Shown here in pieces: positions 62,678-64,000 of a DNA stretch of 64,000 nucleotides. The stretch comes from Ancylobacter polymorphus (GTDB taxonomy: Bacteria > Pseudomonadota > Alphaproteobacteria > Rhizobiales > Xanthobacteraceae): positions 142,420 to 206,419 of the forward strand of contig NZ_CP083242.1 in the NCBI RefSeq assembly GCF_022836935.1. Direction: 5' to 3'. Positions within the stretch are counted from its first letter, which is position 1. The number at the start of each line of letters is the position of its first letter. The translations under genes were made by a program, and so were the position numbers. A model generated the notes under the pieces. It did no database searches and was not told the DNA's origin. It saw only the letters and a list, made by a program, of their open reading frames with translations.

Positions 62678-64000
62678 GGCGCGCCTCCCTGGCCCTGCGG
62701 AGGGCGTCATAGCGTTCGACATTGGCTTGAGGCTCGGTGGTCAGCGTAAGGGCGCCAGGAGCTGGGATCGTCGGCGTGCTCAGCGGTGTACCGTCGATCA
62801 GGCGGTGCAGCAGATTGAGGATGTGGGTCTTGGTCGGCACGCCTGCTTGCAGCGCGAGTTCGACGGCCGTGAGCACGACCTGCTCGTCATGCTGGAGGAC
62901 CAGGGACAGGATCTCCACCATCTCGCGGTCACCGCCCGGCCGCTTGAGCAGATGCTGCTGCAAGGATCGGAACGCCGGCGGCATCTCGGCGAACGGTGCG
63001 CCGTTGCGCAATGCGCCGGGCTTGCGCTGGACCACGGCCAGATAATGCCGCCAGTCATAGACGGTCCGGCTCTGGCGATCATGGGAGCGAGCGAACACCC
63101 GACCATGCTCACAGATGGCCTGTCCCTCAGCGACCACAACGATCCGGTCGGGATAGACACGCAAGCTCACCGGGCGGTTGGCGAAGGAGGCCGGCACGCT
63201 GTAGCGATTGCGCTCGAGGTGGACGAGGCAGGTCGGGGAAACGCGCTTGGCGTGTTCGACGAAGCCGTCGAACGGCCGCGGCATCGGCATCAGGTGGCGG
63301 ATCTCCTCAGCCCACACATCGGCGATCGAGCCGGGTTGCGAGCCGTGCCCGGCCTGCGACCACAGCTCCCGGCACCGGGTCTCGAGCCACTCGTTCAAGG
63401 CCTCCAGCGAGGGGACGTTCGGTATGGGTTGCCAGAGCCGATGACGGGCATCCTGTACGTTCTTCTCGATCTGCCCCTTCTCCCAGCCGGAGGCCGGGTT
63501 GCAGAACTCCGCCTCGAACAGGAAGTGGCTGACCATGGCCGAGAAGCGGATGTTGACCTGGCGCTCCTTGCCCCGGCCGACCTTGTCGACGGCCGTTCGC
63601 ATGTTGTCGTAAATCCCCCGCCGCGGCACGCCGCCCAGTACCCGGAAGGCGTGGTTATGGGCGTCGAACAGCATCTCGTGGGTCTGCTGCGGGTAGGCTC
63701 GCAGAGTGAAGGCGCGGCTGTAGGACAGCTTGACGTGAGCGACCTGCAGCTTGGTGCGCTCGCCGGCGATGATCGCCCAGTCCTCAGACCAGTCGAACTG
63801 GAACGCCTCTCCGGGCACAAAGGCCAGCGGCACGAAGGTGCCGCGGCCGCTGGTCTGCTGCTCGCGCAACCGGGCGGCCTTCCAGTCGCGGGCAAAGGCC
63901 GCCACCCGATTGTAGGAGCCCTCATAGCCCAACGTCACGAGATCGGCGTGCAACTGCTTGACGGTGCGCTTGTGCTTGCGCGACTTGCCGCTCTCCACCC
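62667..64000 (-). CDS. istA: IS21 transposase IstA (N-terminus outside window)
   Basis: At least 443 residues. DDE core visible: [20 protein letters not shown], then [39 protein letters not shown] and [20 protein letters not shown], holding D, D and E. The C-terminal domain ([20 protein letters not shown]) is typical. The HTH-containing N-terminus of about 100 residues should lie past 64000. Overlaps istB slightly. Confidence 0.93.
   Translation of the reverse strand, partial: VESGKSRKHKRTVKQLHADLVTLGYEGSYNRVAAFARDWKAARLREQQTSGRGTFVPLAFVPGEAFQFDWSEDWAIIAGERTKLQVAHVKLSYSRAFTLRAYPQQTHEMLFDAHNHAFRVLGGVPRRGIYDNMRTAVDKVGRGKERQVNIRFSAMVSHFLFEAEFCNPASGWEKGQIEKNVQDARHRLWQPIPNVPSLEALNEWLETRCRELWSQAGHGSQPGSIADVWAEEIRHLMPMPRPFDGFVEHAKRVSPTCLVHLERNRYSVPASFANRPVSLRVYPDRIVVVAEGQAICEHGRVFARSHDRQSRTVYDWRHYLAVVQRKPGALRNGAPFAEMPPAFRSLQQHLLKRPGGDREMVEILSLVLQHDEQVVLTAVELALQAGVPTKTHILNLLHRLIDGTPLSTPTIPAPGALTLTTEPQANVERYDALRRAREARHAS

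Larger units (their letters stand above)
61816..64000 (-). mobile_element. IS21-family element, left part (continues past window)
   Basis: Contains terminal repeats, istB and most of istA on the minus strand; the other end is not in view. It interrupts an ABC-2 permease gene. The two genes look intact, so the copy may be active. Confidence 0.88.

Noticed and set aside
1..64000. CRISPR array, tRNA or rRNA genes, and attachment-site repeats
   Set aside because: Looked for spaced direct repeats, tRNA-like cloverleaf ends and rRNA stretches; none was seen by eye.

Overview
The window reads as high-GC alphaproteobacterial DNA, most likely from the Hyphomicrobiales (rhizobia and relatives). This rests on the VirB-type transfer genes, the mobile mystery proteins, a pRiA4b ORF-3-type gene and FNR/FixK-like promoter sites. 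It is an accessory region: metal resistance, broken insertion sequences, a conjugation module and a stress island stand side by side. I saw no rRNA, tRNA or CRISPR array. All readings come from inspection of the sequence; no database search was run.

Layout. (1) 1-10.7 kb: two consecutive CusBA-type metal efflux units. They are separated by a mobile mystery protein A gene, a cut-off mystery protein B, a small exported Cys-rich protein and a FixH-like protein. (2) 10.7-14.7 kb: decayed DNA with a frameshifted TonB-dependent receptor start, an IS66 fragment, an intact IS3-type element and a beheaded pRiA4b ORF-3 gene. (3) 14.7-20.9 kb: a leftward copper operon (outer-membrane factor, multicopper oxidase, cupredoxin, CusF), with a Crp/Fnr regulator and two more Cys-rich exported proteins. 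(4) 21.3-23.7 kb: nested IS5, IS110 and ISL3 remains ending inside a second cusF. (5) 23.9-43.0 kb: a VirB/VirD4 type IV secretion module. A divergent operon carries SSB, two nuclease-fold proteins, a TrbM-like protein and a muramidase-like protein. A LuxR-type receptor lies at one end and a LuxI-type synthase at the other. (6) 43.2-61.4 kb: a stress or low-oxygen island with an ECF sigma factor, PPK2, a Crp/Fnr regulator, a NifX-like protein, DUF2933, a methyltransferase-family membrane protein, cyclopropane fatty acid synthase, an NrsF-like anti-sigma, DUF305, carbamate kinase, a CPH-type copper ATPase, a DUF3141 protein and an MFS transporter. (7) 61.4-64 kb: an IS21-family element that has cut an ABC-2 permease and runs off the end.

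How it may work together. The copper genes form a complete periplasmic route: CusF and cupredoxin carriers, oxidase, RND efflux with an outer-membrane factor, and a P-type pump further along. The LuxR/LuxI pair brackets the transfer genes and probably ties conjugation to cell density, although no relaxase or integrase lies in the window. In the 43-60 kb island, eight FNR-like palindromes of the form TTGAT-N4-ATTAA recur before genes. This suggests one anaerobic or redox regulon, plausibly read by the Crp/Fnr protein encoded there.

The least-explained items are four small exported Cys-rich proteins beside the metal and stress genes, a 12-bp element shared by two transfer transcription units, a C-terminal tail shared by the VirB5-like protein and a tiny neighbour, and an orphan protein combining a helix-hairpin-helix-like region with a possible nuclease domain.
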